DNA of 64,000 nucleotides from JACCTU01 sp963848525 (GCA_963848525.1 CAWKDZ010000002.1:186001-250000); one strand, 5' to 3'. Counted from the first letter of the stretch, positions 32,347 to 40,475 are shown. A program made the numbers and translations. Notes: generated from the sequence alone by a model not told the origin.

Positions 32347-32759
32347 GGAGTTGCTGTGTCGAGCCGCTCGCCGAGCGCCTCGAGCACCTTGCGCTGAATC
32401 GACGGCGAGTCGTCGAGCATGCGCCGGAAGGAGCGGTCGGTGATCACGAGCGCGCGCAGCGGCGAGACGGTCTTGACCGTGGCCGTTCGCGGAAGCCGCG
32501 TGATCAGCGAGATCTCCCCGAAGAAGTCCCCGTCGGTGAGCATCCTGAGCTTGCGCTTGCCCCGCGTGACTTCGGCGGTGCCGTCGACGATCACGAAGAA
32601 CTCGCGGCCGGCGGCGCCCTCGCGCGCGAGCTCGCGGCCCTCCTTGAAGTCGAGCTCATCGGCGATCAGCGAGAGTGCGTCGAGCTCCTTGCTCGAGCAG
32701 CGGGCGAACAGCGGCACGCCCTGGAGCAGCTTGATCTTCGCGTTCTTCCGCAGCCGCAC
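32343..32759 (-). CDS. Cyclic nucleotide-binding domain protein
   Basis: A 138-residue stand-alone CNB domain. The phosphate-binding cassette is well preserved: GDFFGEISLITRLPRTATV, with the Glu and Arg that bind ribose and phosphate of cAMP. No DNA-binding or catalytic domain is attached, so it may act by binding a partner protein. It ends tail-to-tail with a class III cyclase gene, which suggests one cyclic-nucleotide circuit, although proximity alone does not prove it. GTG 32759 follows TAGTAT by 6 nt, part of a bidirectional promoter shared with thiolase. Confidence 0.88.
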   Translation of the reverse strand: MRLRKNAKIKLLQGVPLFARCSSKELDALSLIADELDFKEGRELAREGAAGREFFVIVDGTAEVTRGKRKLRMLTDGDFFGEISLITRLPRTATVKTVSPLRALVITDRSFRRMLDDSPSIQRKVLEALGERLDTATP

Positions 32760-32765
32760 GACTCG

Positions 32766-32775
32766 ATACTAAGCT
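32766..32775. promoter_or_regulatory. Bidirectional leaderless promoter, CNB gene and thiolase
   Basis: The 10-bp sequence ATACTAAGCT contains TAAGCT on the plus strand (6 nt before GTG 32782) and TAGTAT on the minus strand (6 nt before GTG 32759). The two -10 boxes share the central TA, so polymerase cannot occupy both at once. Confidence 0.55.
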
Positions 32776-32781
32776 TGTCGC

Positions 32782-33960
32782 GTGGGCGAATGGAAGTCCA
32801 ACGCGCTGATCGTCGACGCGGTGCGCTCGCCGATCGGGAGGCGCAACGGCACGCTCTCCCGCATCCGCGGCGACGAGCTGGCGGGGCAGGTGCTGAACGC
32901 CCTCGTCGAGCGCGCCGGGCTCGACCCCGCCGAGGTCGAGGACGTGCAGACCGGCTGCGTCACGCAGATCGGCGAGCAGGGCTGGAACATCGGGCGGATG
33001 ATCCCGATGGTCGCCGGCTGGCCCGAGACGGTCGCCGGGACGACGGTCGACCGCCAGTGCGGCTCGTCGATGCAGACCAATTTCAACGCGGCCGCGGCCG
33101 TCTGGTCGGGGCAGCTCGACGTCGTGATCTCGGCGGGCGTGGAGATGATGTCGCGCGTCCCGATGGGCTCGAACGGCGGCGATCTCTCCGACCGGCTCCA
33201 CGAGCGCTGGCAGATCGTCCCGCAGGGGATCTCCGCCGAGGTGATCGCCGAGGAGTGGGGGATCGAGCGTGAGGAGCTCGACGCGTTCTCGCTCGAGTCG
33301 CACCGCCGCGCGCTGGCGGCGATCGACCACGGCAAGTTCGAGCGCGAGGTCGTCCCGATCGACGTGCCCGGCGAGCTGCAGCCCGCCGGCGCCGCCGTCG
33401 CGACGACGATGTTCGCGGTCGACGAGACGCCGCGCCGCGACACCTCGGCCGAGGCGCTCGCCGCGCTGAAGCCCGCGTTCCTGCCCGAGGGTCGCGTCAC
33501 CGCCGGGAACTCCAGCCAGATCTGCGACGGCGCCGCCGCGGTGCTGATCGCGAGCGAAACCGCGGCGTCGCGACTCGGCCTCGAGCCGCGCGCGCGCTTC
33601 GTCGCGTTCGGGCTCTCGGGCGTCGACCCGCACCGGATGCTGCACGGCAACCCGGAGGCGTGCGCGAAGGCGCTGGCGAGGGCAGGCCTGACGTGGGACG
33701 ACGTCGCGGTCGTCGAGGTGAACGAGGCATTCGCGTCGGTAGCCGTGCAGTTCATGCGCGACACGGGGCTGAGCGAGCGCTGGCAGGACGTGAACCCGAA
33801 CGGCGGCGGGATCTCGCTCGGACACCCGCTCGGTGCGACGGGCGCTCGCGTGACGGCGACGCTGCTGAACGAGCTCGAGCGGCGCGACGCCCGCTACGGG
33901 ATCGCGTGCATGTGCATCGGCTTCGGGATGGCGATCGCGGGCGTGATCGAGCGGCTCTGA
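32782..33960 (+). CDS. Acetyl-CoA C-acetyltransferase (thiolase)
   Basis: A 392-residue thiolase that condenses or cleaves acyl-CoA units. The active-site triad is present: acyl-accepting Cys93 (DRQCGSSMQ), GGGISLGHPLGATGAR with the catalytic His, and the C-terminal CMCIGFGMA cysteine. NEAFASV completes the pattern. Biosynthetic (acetoacetyl-CoA) versus degradative use cannot be decided. Downstream 3-hydroxyacyl-CoA dehydrogenase on the same strand points to a beta-oxidation or butyryl/hydroxybutyryl-CoA route. Confidence 0.93.
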   Translation: MGEWKSNALIVDAVRSPIGRRNGTLSRIRGDELAGQVLNALVERAGLDPAEVEDVQTGCVTQIGEQGWNIGRMIPMVAGWPETVAGTTVDRQCGSSMQTNFNAAAAVWSGQLDVVISAGVEMMSRVPMGSNGGDLSDRLHERWQIVPQGISAEVIAEEWGIEREELDAFSLESHRRALAAIDHGKFEREVVPIDVPGELQPAGAAVATTMFAVDETPRRDTSAEALAALKPAFLPEGRVTAGNSSQICDGAAAVLIASETAASRLGLEPRARFVAFGLSGVDPHRMLHGNPEACAKALARAGLTWDDVAVVEVNEAFASVAVQFMRDTGLSERWQDVNPNGGGISLGHPLGATGARVTATLLNELERRDARYGIACMCIGFGMAIAGVIERL

Positions 33961-34340
33961 CGGCGACGCGCTGGCTGCTCGTCCGCGGCCGCGGCGACGC
34001 GCCGCTGGCCGCGGAGGTGGAGATCGAGAGGATCCGCGCGCACTCCTCCTCGAAGCGTCCCTCGGTGCAGCGCGGCGAGGTGGCCATCCTCTACGCGGCG
34101 GTCTGGCAGGCGGTGTTCGCGGTCGTCGAGGTGGTCGGCGACCCGGAGGAGGACTCCGCGCGCGAACGCTGGCGGTGGAGCTTCGCGCTCCGGCCGCTCG
34201 TGGCGGTGGCCGACCTGCACGATGCGCCCGCGGTGGAGGAGGCGGGCGTCTTCCCGCAGAGCCTCTGGCGCCACTCGCACATCCGCCTGAGTGAGGAGCA
34301 GTTCACGAAGGCGCGCGAGTTGATCGAAGCCGTCGCATAG
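33957..34340 (+). CDS. EVE/PUA-like domain protein
   Basis: A 127-residue single-domain protein. The sequence TRWLLVRGRG, then QRGEVAILYAAVWQAVFAVVEVVG and FPQSLWRHSHIRLSEEQF, fits the EVE/PUA-like RNA- or modified-base-binding fold; assignment is moderate. No ATG, GTG or TTG in frame precedes the first strand. CTG at 33957 overlaps the thiolase stop as CTGA, the same arrangement as at hpt. An internal GTG near 34017 would delete the first strand. It lies between thiolase and the dehydrogenase and is probably co-transcribed with them. Confidence 0.6.
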   Translation: MTATRWLLVRGRGDAPLAAEVEIERIRAHSSSKRPSVQRGEVAILYAAVWQAVFAVVEVVGDPEEDSARERWRWSFALRPLVAVADLHDAPAVEEAGVFPQSLWRHSHIRLSEEQFTKARELIEAVA

Positions 34341-34351
34341 GATCGCGCGCC

Positions 34352-35209
34352 GTGGCCCGCGAGATCCGGACCGTCGGCGTCGTCGGCCTCGGCACGATGG
34401 GCGCTGGCATCGCGCAGATCGCGATCCTGGCCGGGAACGAGACGGTCGGACGCGAGGTCTCCGAGGAGCTGAACGCGCGTGCGCGCGAGCGGATCGGGCA
34501 CTTCGTCGGACGCGCAGTCGAGAAGGGCCGGCTCGACGAGGCCGGGCGCGACGCGGCCCTCGGCCGCCTGCGCACGACGACCGAGCTCGCGGACCTCGCC
34601 GGCTGCGACCTCGTGATCGAGGCGATCGTCGAGGAGCTGGACGCGAAGCGGCAGCTCTTCGCCGAGCTCGAGCGCGTCTGCGCGTCCGACGCGATCCTCG
34701 CCACCAACACGTCCGCGCTCTCCGTCACGGCGATCGCCGAGGCCACGGAGCGGCCGGAACGTGTGATCGGCATGCACTTCTTCAACCCGGCGCCCGTGCT
34801 GCCGCTCGTCGAGGTCGTCCGCACCGAGCGAAGTGACGAGGAGGCCGTCGACGCGGCGTACGCGTGGGCCGAGCGTGCCGGCAAGCAGCCGGTCCGCTGC
34901 AACGACACGCCCGGCTTCATCGTCAACCGGGTCCTGATCCCGCTCCTGAACGACTGCGTGCGCGTCCTCGACGAGGCGGGCGTGACCCCGGAGGACCTCG
35001 ACAAGGCGATGACGAACGGCGCGGGTTGGCCGATGGGCCCGTGCGCCCTACTCGACCTGATCGGGATCGACGTCCACGTGCACGCCTCCGGGGCCCTCCA
35101 CGAGCAGCTCGGCGAGGAGCGGATGGCCGCGCCCGAGCGCCTGCTCGCGCTCGAGGCCGAGGGGAAGCTCGGCCGCAAGACGGGCGAGGGGTTCTACCGC
35201 TACGACTGA
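34352..35209 (+). CDS. 3-hydroxybutyryl-CoA dehydrogenase family protein
   Basis: A 285-residue NAD(P)-dependent 3-hydroxyacyl-CoA dehydrogenase. It has the dinucleotide motif GVVGLGTMGAGIAQI (~9-23), catalytic-site GMHFFNPAPVLPLVEV (His ~141), NTSALSVT, and the C-terminal dimer domain PGFIVNRVLIPLLND through GRKTGEGFYRYD. It works on the product of the thiolase encoded 400 bp upstream, so acetoacetyl-CoA to 3-hydroxybutyryl-CoA is the likely reaction. GTG 34352 has TAGGAT 8 nt before it, so it may also have its own promoter. Confidence 0.92.
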   Translation: MAREIRTVGVVGLGTMGAGIAQIAILAGNETVGREVSEELNARARERIGHFVGRAVEKGRLDEAGRDAALGRLRTTTELADLAGCDLVIEAIVEELDAKRQLFAELERVCASDAILATNTSALSVTAIAEATERPERVIGMHFFNPAPVLPLVEVVRTERSDEEAVDAAYAWAERAGKQPVRCNDTPGFIVNRVLIPLLNDCVRVLDEAGVTPEDLDKAMTNGAGWPMGPCALLDLIGIDVHVHASGALHEQLGEERMAAPERLLALEAEGKLGRKTGEGFYRYD

Positions 35210-35240
35210 CGTCCGCCCGCGGCGCTACGGTGACCGCGCA

Positions 35241-35525
35241 ATGGCAGGAGGCCGAGGGGTCGAGCCGAAGTCGACGGGCATGAAGCGACATGCACGCGCG
35301 GAGCGCACGGAGCGGATCCTGCTCGGCCGCCTCGAGGAGCTGGCTCAGGTGCTCGAGCGCTCGGGGACGCCGAACGAGGCGATCGCGCGGCAGCTCGAGT
35401 CGGCGTCGGTCGCGACGATGAACGCGGTCGCGCTCGACCTGATCAGCTCCGAGGCGGCCGAGCACATCTGGCGGGAGGCCGAGGAGCGGCACCCGCAGGT
35501 CGCTCCGCTACGCCGAGCCGCTTAG
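35241..35525 (+). CDS. Hypothetical protein (94 aa)
   Basis: I do not recognise a family. The 94-residue product is basic at the N-terminus and helical and acidic afterwards (LGRLEELAQVLERSG, ISSEAAEHIWREAEERH), with no membrane segment. ATG 35241 is used; ATG 35280 is an alternative that would give 81 residues. It follows the 3-hydroxyacyl-CoA dehydrogenase by 31 bp and ends tail-to-tail with the dimethylformamidase-like gene, sharing TTAG. Confidence 0.55.
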   Translation: MAGGRGVEPKSTGMKRHARAERTERILLGRLEELAQVLERSGTPNEAIARQLESASVATMNAVALDLISSEAAEHIWREAEERHPQVAPLRRAA

Positions 35526-37129
35526 GGCGACAGCCGCGCCCAGACGTTGTCGACGAGCCGCGAGACCTGCGGGTCGTCGATCGACGCCGCGAAGTTGAGC
35601 ACGCCCGCGGCGAAGACCCGCGCCCCCGCCGCGGTCTCGTAGTACGTCATCTCGGCGGAGCGGCCGGGACCCATCAGGTCGCGGATCTCGGCGAGCAGGA
35701 TCGTCTGCGGCGGCGAGGCCTCCGTCCGCGCGTCGAGCTCGATCCCGTAGCGCCCGAACGCCGAGCCGTTCGCGAGCCCGGTCCCCTCGAAGACCCAGGC
35801 TGCGCGCTCGGCGCCCGTGACCACGAACGGCCCCTGGCGCTGCCCGTAGTCGGAGGCGACGTACTGCACGCCGACGAGCGACGACTCCGGGCGCCCGAGC
35901 TCACGCCAGAGCTGCTCGCGCACGAGGCGCCGCCCCTCGCGCCGCACGCGGCAGAAGAAGTTGTTGGCCGAGAGGAAGAGCAGGTTGCCGCCGAGTGCGC
36001 GATACCGCTCGACGACGTCGAGCGCGCGCTGGGTCACATACTCCTCGTGGCCGGGGAAGACGACGAGGTCGTAGGCCGAGCGCAGGCGGTCGCCCGTCGC
36101 AGCCGCCTCGAGGTCGTCGTCGGAGAGGAAGTCGACCTTCTTGCCGCTGCGGTTCAACCAGGCGATGAACGCGAGGTCCCAGGCGCGGAAGCGGAACGGG
36201 ACGCCGAAGTCGAGGAACGGGCGCGTGACGTCGACGCTGCGCGTTCCCGCACTGACGTACCAGCTGTCGCCCCAGCCGTCGCCGTCGGCGTCGTGGAAGT
36301 TGTAGGCCTGCCACGTGTTCGTCGAGAGCACGACGGCGACGCGGCGCTCGCCGAGGCGCCGCGGCCGCAGGATGAACGGCGCGTAGCCGACACGGCCGTC
36401 GTCGGTCCGCGCGCGGACGAAGTAGAGCCCGGACTCCCACTCACCGGCTCGGAGGAAGCGGAGCGGTGCCGGCGCGTCGCGGTGCGCACGCCAGTCGACG
36501 CGCGCGGGCGGCGTGACCGCGACGCCGTTCGTGACGAGGTCGCGCTCGACGAATCGCGCGGCGCCCGCGTAGTGGAAGACCTGCACCTCGAGGCCCGGCG
36601 CGTCGGTGGCGATCACGAGGTCGGTCGGCTCGCCCGCGGCGTAGCTCGGCCGCGCGAGCGCGACGTCGGCGCCGAGGATCCGGACGATCGGCGCGGTGAT
36701 GCGGCCGCCGGGACGGTGCAGGCCGTACGTCTTGCGCCGGCCGCCCGCGGCCACGGTCGCGCGCAGCAGGTAGGTCCGCGGCGAGAGGTCTCGGCGCGGG
36801 CGCCAGACGAGCTCGTGCTCGCCGGCCGGCAGCGTCCGCTCCGTCGCCCAGACGACCTCGCCGAGCGGCTTGCCGATCCGGATCGTGTCGGTGCGGACGG
36901 CCTCCAGCCGCACGCGGGCGCGGCCGGTCAGGGTGAAGCGCACGACCGCGCGGTCGCGGCCACGGCGCCGCGGGCTGACCGTGGTCAGGAGCGGGCCGTC
37001 GCCGGCGAACCGGGCGCCGCCGTTCGAGGCGCGCAGGCCGCGCAGCTGCGGCAGCGGCGGCGCGGCGCGCGCAACGGCCGGTGCGCCGAGGGCGGCGACC
37101 GCAACCTGCAGGAACCGGCCCCGCTTCAC
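35522..37129 (-). CDS. Secreted N,N-dimethylformamidase beta-subunit-like protein
   Basis: A 535-residue exported protein with a cleavable signal sequence (MKRGRFLQVAVAALGAPAVARA). The middle and C-terminal regions match the large-subunit-like family of N,N-dimethylformamidase: RPSYAAGEPTDLVIATDAPG-type segment at ~185-205, VLSTNTWQAYNFHDADGDG, VVFPGHEEYVT and the class I glutamine-amidotransferase-like tail. An amidohydrolase role on formamides is not established for this branch; cell-surface versions are widespread in Actinobacteria. No small alpha subunit gene is nearby. GTG 37129 has TACAGT 8 nt upstream. Confidence 0.75.
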   Translation of the reverse strand: MKRGRFLQVAVAALGAPAVARAAPPLPQLRGLRASNGGARFAGDGPLLTTVSPRRRGRDRAVVRFTLTGRARVRLEAVRTDTIRIGKPLGEVVWATERTLPAGEHELVWRPRRDLSPRTYLLRATVAAGGRRKTYGLHRPGGRITAPIVRILGADVALARPSYAAGEPTDLVIATDAPGLEVQVFHYAGAARFVERDLVTNGVAVTPPARVDWRAHRDAPAPLRFLRAGEWESGLYFVRARTDDGRVGYAPFILRPRRLGERRVAVVLSTNTWQAYNFHDADGDGWGDSWYVSAGTRSVDVTRPFLDFGVPFRFRAWDLAFIAWLNRSGKKVDFLSDDDLEAAATGDRLRSAYDLVVFPGHEEYVTQRALDVVERYRALGGNLLFLSANNFFCRVRREGRRLVREQLWRELGRPESSLVGVQYVASDYGQRQGPFVVTGAERAAWVFEGTGLANGSAFGRYGIELDARTEASPPQTILLAEIRDLMGPGRSAEMTYYETAAGARVFAAGVLNFAASIDDPQVSRLVDNVWARLSP

Positions 37130-37137
37130 GACCCGCG

Positions 37138-37143
37138 ACTGTA
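37138..37143 (-). promoter_or_regulatory. Leaderless-type -10 box for the dimethylformamidase-like gene
   Basis: Minus-strand TACAGT followed by 8 nt and the GTG at 37129. Confidence 0.45.
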
Positions 37144-37222
37144 ACGCCGAGCGGGGCTGGCCCTAACGGTTTGCTTACTTTACGATCAGGTTCAGCAAAA
37201 TTCCGCGCTCGATACTCAAGCC

Positions 37223-37705
37223 ATGCGGCGGCTCGTCGTCTTCGTCACCCTGCTTGCACTCGCAGCTCCTCTCGCAGCTGCGGGGTCCGCGCTCGCGCCC
37301 GGGGACGGCACGCTCTCGGTCCAGAATCTCGACGGGTTCATCGAGATCAGGGCCAGGGGCACCGTGATCGGCCGCTGCGACCAGTGCAACCTGCTGCTCG
37401 TCGAGCGCTTCGTCGGCGGCGACGAGATCGACCCGGTCGTCTCCGGCCCGGCCCGCCGGATCGACGTGGACGCGGACGGCGACAACGAGCGCTTCATCGG
37501 CAAGGACCTGCGCTGGAAGCTGGTCGGCGGCTCCTTCCGGATGGTCGTCCGCAGCGGGGTCGACGTCGACCTCTCGGCCGTCGGCAACGGGCGGGTCTGG
37601 GTCCGCGGGACGAAGGGCTCGTACGTCCTCAACGGTGACGACACTGCATCTGTGCTCAGCGAGCTCCTCACGTTCAGGCTGAACGCGACGGCGTTCGTCC
37701 CCTAG
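37223..37705 (+). CDS. Secreted protein of unknown function
   Basis: A 160-residue protein with a clear signal peptide (MRRLVVFVTLLALAAPLAAAG). The mature part looks all-beta: LSVQNLDGFIEIRARGTVIG, a CDQC pair, and a repeated pattern of short strands. I do not recognise a family. The stop codon is directly followed by the ATG of an OmpR-type regulator (TAG-ATG), so the gene probably belongs to the two-component operon and may be its target or sensory partner. A GATACT sequence lies 6 nt before the ATG. Confidence 0.6.
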   Translation: MRRLVVFVTLLALAAPLAAAGSALAPGDGTLSVQNLDGFIEIRARGTVIGRCDQCNLLLVERFVGGDEIDPVVSGPARRIDVDADGDNERFIGKDLRWKLVGGSFRMVVRSGVDVDLSAVGNGRVWVRGTKGSYVLNGDDTASVLSELLTFRLNATAFVP

Positions 37706-38407
37706 ATGGCGAGCTCCTCGACGCAGACCGTCCTGGTGGTCGAGGACGAGTCCTCGATCGCGTCGTTCGTCTCGCTCTACCTGAAGAACGCGGGCTACAC
37801 GGTCCGGACGGCGGCGACCGGCTCCGACGCCCTCACCCAGTCGGCGAAGGGCGACGCGTCGCTGATCATCCTCGACCTGATGCTGCCGGACATCGACGGG
37901 ATCGAGGTCTGCCGCAGGATCCGAAAGACGTCCGACGTGCCGATCCTGATGCTGACGGCGCGCGACGAGGACGTCGACAAGATCATCGGGCTCGAGGTCG
38001 GCGCCGACGACTACCTGACGAAGCCGTTCAACCCGCGCGAGCTCGTCGCCCGCGTGAAGTCGATCTTGCGCCGCGCGACACCGGAGCGCCGGCAGCAGGA
38101 GAGCGCGCAGCTTCGGCACGGCGATCTGAAGATCGATGCGGGGCGGCGTGAGGTCCACGTCGGCGAGGAGGAGATCCAGCTCGCGCCGAAGGAGTTCGAC
38201 CTGCTCTGGGAGCTGCTCGACCACAAGGGCCTCGTGCTGACGCGCGACCAGCTGCTCGAGCGCGTGTGGGGGTACACCTTCGCCGGCGACACGCGCACGG
38301 TCGACGTGCACGTGCGCCAGCTGCGGCGCAAGCTGGGGGACGCGTCGCCGATCGTCACGGTCTGGGGCGTCGGCTACAAGGTCTCGCCCGCCCGGGACGC
38401 CGCCTAG
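37706..38407 (+). CDS. OmpR-family response regulator
   Basis: A 233-residue regulator. The receiver domain has the acidic pair (VVEDE), phospho-acceptor Asp57 (IILDLMLPDIDG) and Lys106 (DDYLTKPF). The C-terminal winged helix (LAPKEFDLLWELLDHKG, DVHVRQLRRKLGD) binds DNA. It is followed 17 bp later by its cognate histidine kinase, which has its own -10-like box. The upstream secreted protein gene abuts it. Confidence 0.95.
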   Translation: MASSSTQTVLVVEDESSIASFVSLYLKNAGYTVRTAATGSDALTQSAKGDASLIILDLMLPDIDGIEVCRRIRKTSDVPILMLTARDEDVDKIIGLEVGADDYLTKPFNPRELVARVKSILRRATPERRQQESAQLRHGDLKIDAGRREVHVGEEEIQLAPKEFDLLWELLDHKGLVLTRDQLLERVWGYTFAGDTRTVDVHVRQLRRKLGDASPIVTVWGVGYKVSPARDAA

Positions 38408-38412
38408 CCCCC

Positions 38413-38418
38413 TACCCT
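38413..38418 (+). promoter_or_regulatory. Internal leaderless -10 box before the histidine kinase
   Basis: TACCCT is followed by 6 nt and the ATG at 38425, inside the 17-bp gap of the regulator-kinase pair. It would allow the kinase to be made separately from the regulator. Confidence 0.5.
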
Positions 38419-38424
38419 TTAAGC

Positions 38425-39786
38425 ATGTTCCGGTCGCTGCGCTTCCGGCTCCCCGCGCTCTTCCTCGCAGGGATCGCACTCACGGTCCTGATCGCGACCG
38501 CGCTCGCGCTGCGCCTGTTCCAGGACTACGCGCGCGAGCAGTCCGTGCGGGAGCTCCAGCGCGAGGCCGTCGGGCTGACGCAGCTGTTCACCGGCCAGAC
38601 CGCGCGCGAGGGGCGCTACGGCCCGCGCGCGCTCGAGCGTACGACCGGCGACAGGATCTACTACACGGGCCTCTCGCTCTTCCCCGGGGAGGACGAGGGC
38701 TTCCGGCCGCTACCCCCGGGAACGGTCGACGTCCCGGCGCTTCCGACCGGCAAGAACACCGTCTTCGAGTTCACGCCCCCGGGCGAGGACCGCGTCTTCA
38801 TCGGGGTCGCGCGTCCGGTCGACCTCGGCGGCAGGCGCTTCGGTGCGTTCGTGGTCGCGAAGCCCCGGGCCGAGCTCCAGCAGGAGTGGATGACGCTGCT
38901 CCAGCGCCTCGCCGTCGCGCTGGCCGTCGGGCTCGCCGCCTCGGTCGGGCTCGCCTGGTACCTCTCGCGCCGGATCTCGGGACCGATGAGGCAACTCGCG
39001 GTTGCCGCCGACCGGATCGCCGACGGGCGGTACGACGTCGACATCCCCGACGTCCAGTCCGACGACGAGCTCGCGCACCTCGCCGACCGCTTCCGCGAGA
39101 TGGCGGCCAGGCTCGCCGAGGCCGAAGCGCGCGAGCGGAACTTCCTGATGTCGGTCTCGCACGAGCTGCGAACCCCGCTGACGGCGATCCGCGGCCACGT
39201 CGACGCTCTGCGCGAGGGGGTCGTCGAGGACCCGGAGCTTCGCACCGCGTCGCTCGACGTGATCGCCCTCGAGGGCGAGCGCCTCTCGCGGCTCGTCGGA
39301 GACATCCTCGACCTGGCGAAGCTGGACGCACACCGCTTCACGCTGCTCCAGGAGGAGGTCGACATGGAGGCGTTGACCGAGCAGGCGTACAGCGCGTTCA
39401 GCGAAGAAGCGCGGCGGCGCGCGATCGACTATCGCCGCGACGTCAGCGCCCGGCCGGTGATCGTCACGGACGGCGACCGCGTGCTCCAGATCATCTCGAA
39501 CCTGCTCTCGAACGCCTTCCGCTGGACGCCCGACGGCGGGCGGATCGGGCTCAGCCTCGAGCAGGCGAACGGCAGCGTCGCCGTCGCCGTCGCCGACACC
39601 GGCCCCGGGATCGGGGACGAGGAGCGCGACCGGATCTTCCGGCCGTTCGTCTCGCGCGACGGCGCCGGCGGGACGGGCCTCGGGCTCGCGATCGCGCGCG
39701 AGCTCGCGGTCGCGCTCGGCGGGCGGATCGATCTCGAGAGCGAGCCGGGGCGGGGAAGCCGCTTCCAGCTCGTCTTGCCTTCCTAG
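38425..39786 (+). CDS. HAMP-domain sensor histidine kinase
   Basis: A 453-residue membrane kinase. Two membrane helices (~9-31 and ~161-181) enclose an extracytoplasmic sensor of about 130 residues, followed by HAMP (~182-235), HisKA with SHELRTPL (His246) and a HATPase domain with NLLSNAFRWT, DTGPGI and GGTGLGLAIA. It phosphorylates the regulator encoded just upstream. The ligand is unknown. ATG 38425 is used; the upstream open frame is antiframe of the regulator gene. Confidence 0.95.
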   Translation: MFRSLRFRLPALFLAGIALTVLIATALALRLFQDYAREQSVRELQREAVGLTQLFTGQTAREGRYGPRALERTTGDRIYYTGLSLFPGEDEGFRPLPPGTVDVPALPTGKNTVFEFTPPGEDRVFIGVARPVDLGGRRFGAFVVAKPRAELQQEWMTLLQRLAVALAVGLAASVGLAWYLSRRISGPMRQLAVAADRIADGRYDVDIPDVQSDDELAHLADRFREMAARLAEAEARERNFLMSVSHELRTPLTAIRGHVDALREGVVEDPELRTASLDVIALEGERLSRLVGDILDLAKLDAHRFTLLQEEVDMEALTEQAYSAFSEEARRRAIDYRRDVSARPVIVTDGDRVLQIISNLLSNAFRWTPDGGRIGLSLEQANGSVAVAVADTGPGIGDEERDRIFRPFVSRDGAGGTGLGLAIARELAVALGGRIDLESEPGRGSRFQLVLPS

Positions 39787-39803
39787 GGGCGGTCCGGCGA
39801 AAT

Positions 39804-39826
39804 GCCTAGCGAAGCGAACGCTAGGC
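39804..39826. terminator. Bidirectional terminator hairpin
   Basis: GCCTAGCG (39804-39811) pairs with CGCTAGGC (39819-39826) around a 7-nt loop, between the convergent histidine kinase gene and a tiny membrane-protein gene. Confidence 0.55.
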
Positions 39827-39837
39827 CGTGCGCACCG

Positions 39838-39921
39838 CTATCCAGCACGTCCCCGGCGAAAGTAGCCAAGGGCGGCTAGCACAACGATGACGATGATGAC
39901 GATCCAAAGCCAGGTCGGCAC
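39838..39921 (-). CDS. Tiny membrane protein (27 aa)
   Basis: A 27-codon gene. The product is a single hydrophobic helix (WLWIVIIVIVVLAALGY) with a basic tail FRRGRAG, the form of many actinobacterial micro-membrane proteins. A good Shine-Dalgarno sequence, AAAGGA, lies 6 nt before the GTG. A hairpin terminator follows its stop. Without homologues it cannot be proven, but codon usage, RBS and topology agree. Confidence 0.5.
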   Translation of the reverse strand: MPTWLWIVIIVIVVLAALGYFRRGRAG

Positions 39922-39995
39922 GGTGATCCTTTCGTTTGGAGCGTCGACTCTACGGCGAGCCGACCCCTAGATGCAACGCTAGCGAGGGCCAGCCG

Positions 39996-40448
39996 CTACG
40001 ACCCGGCCGGACGCCGCTCTTCGATGCGGTAGACGACGGCGCCGCTGCCCGCCTGGAGGTGTTGCTCCAGCCGGCCGAGGCGCTCGTCGACGCCCTTCCA
40101 CCCGGAGGTGACGAGCTCGATCAGGAGCGCGAGGTCGTCGACGCGCGCGTGGCGCTCGGCCAGGACGTCGCCCTCCAGGCGCTCGAGCCGCTTCAGCACC
40201 TGGTTCAGCATCCCGCGCACCTCGGCGACCTGCCGCGCCATCGGCCTGGCTTCGGCCGCGACGCCGTCGCGGACCGCCGCCTCGAGCTTCTCCGGCAGGC
40301 CTCCCTCGAGCCCAGCCGCGGTGGCCGCCAGCTCCTCCAGTCCCTGCCGCGTCCGCTCGAGCGTGGCCTCGATCGCGGCCGCGTCGGGGCGGCCCTCGGC
40401 CGCCGACGCGAGCCGCTCGCGGGCGCGCTCGATCAGGTCCGGATCCAT
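39996..40448 (-). CDS. Coiled-coil protein of unknown function
   Basis: A 150-residue protein, almost wholly helical with heptad-like Leu/Ala spacing (LERTRQGLEELAATAAGLEGG, in part; VLKRLERLEGDVLAERHARVDDL, in part). It has no membrane segment or known catalytic motif. I do not recognise a family. ATG 40448 follows TATCGT by 8 nt and diverges from queA with 27 bp between the start codons. A longer open frame up to 41273 is antiframe of queA. Confidence 0.6.
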   Translation of the reverse strand: MDPDLIERARERLASAAEGRPDAAAIEATLERTRQGLEELAATAAGLEGGLPEKLEAAVRDGVAAEARPMARQVAEVRGMLNQVLKRLERLEGDVLAERHARVDDLALLIELVTSGWKGVDERLGRLEQHLQAGSGAVVYRIEERRPAGS

Positions 40449-40456
40449 CCGTCGCA

Positions 40457-40466
40457 ACGATAACGT
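40457..40466. promoter_or_regulatory. Bidirectional -10 region, coiled-coil gene and queA
   Basis: ACGATAACGT holds TAACGT on the plus strand (9 nt before the queA ATG) and TATCGT on the minus strand (8 nt before ATG 40448). The two boxes share the central TA, as at 32766-32775. Confidence 0.45.
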
Positions 40467-40475
40467 GGCCGCCGG

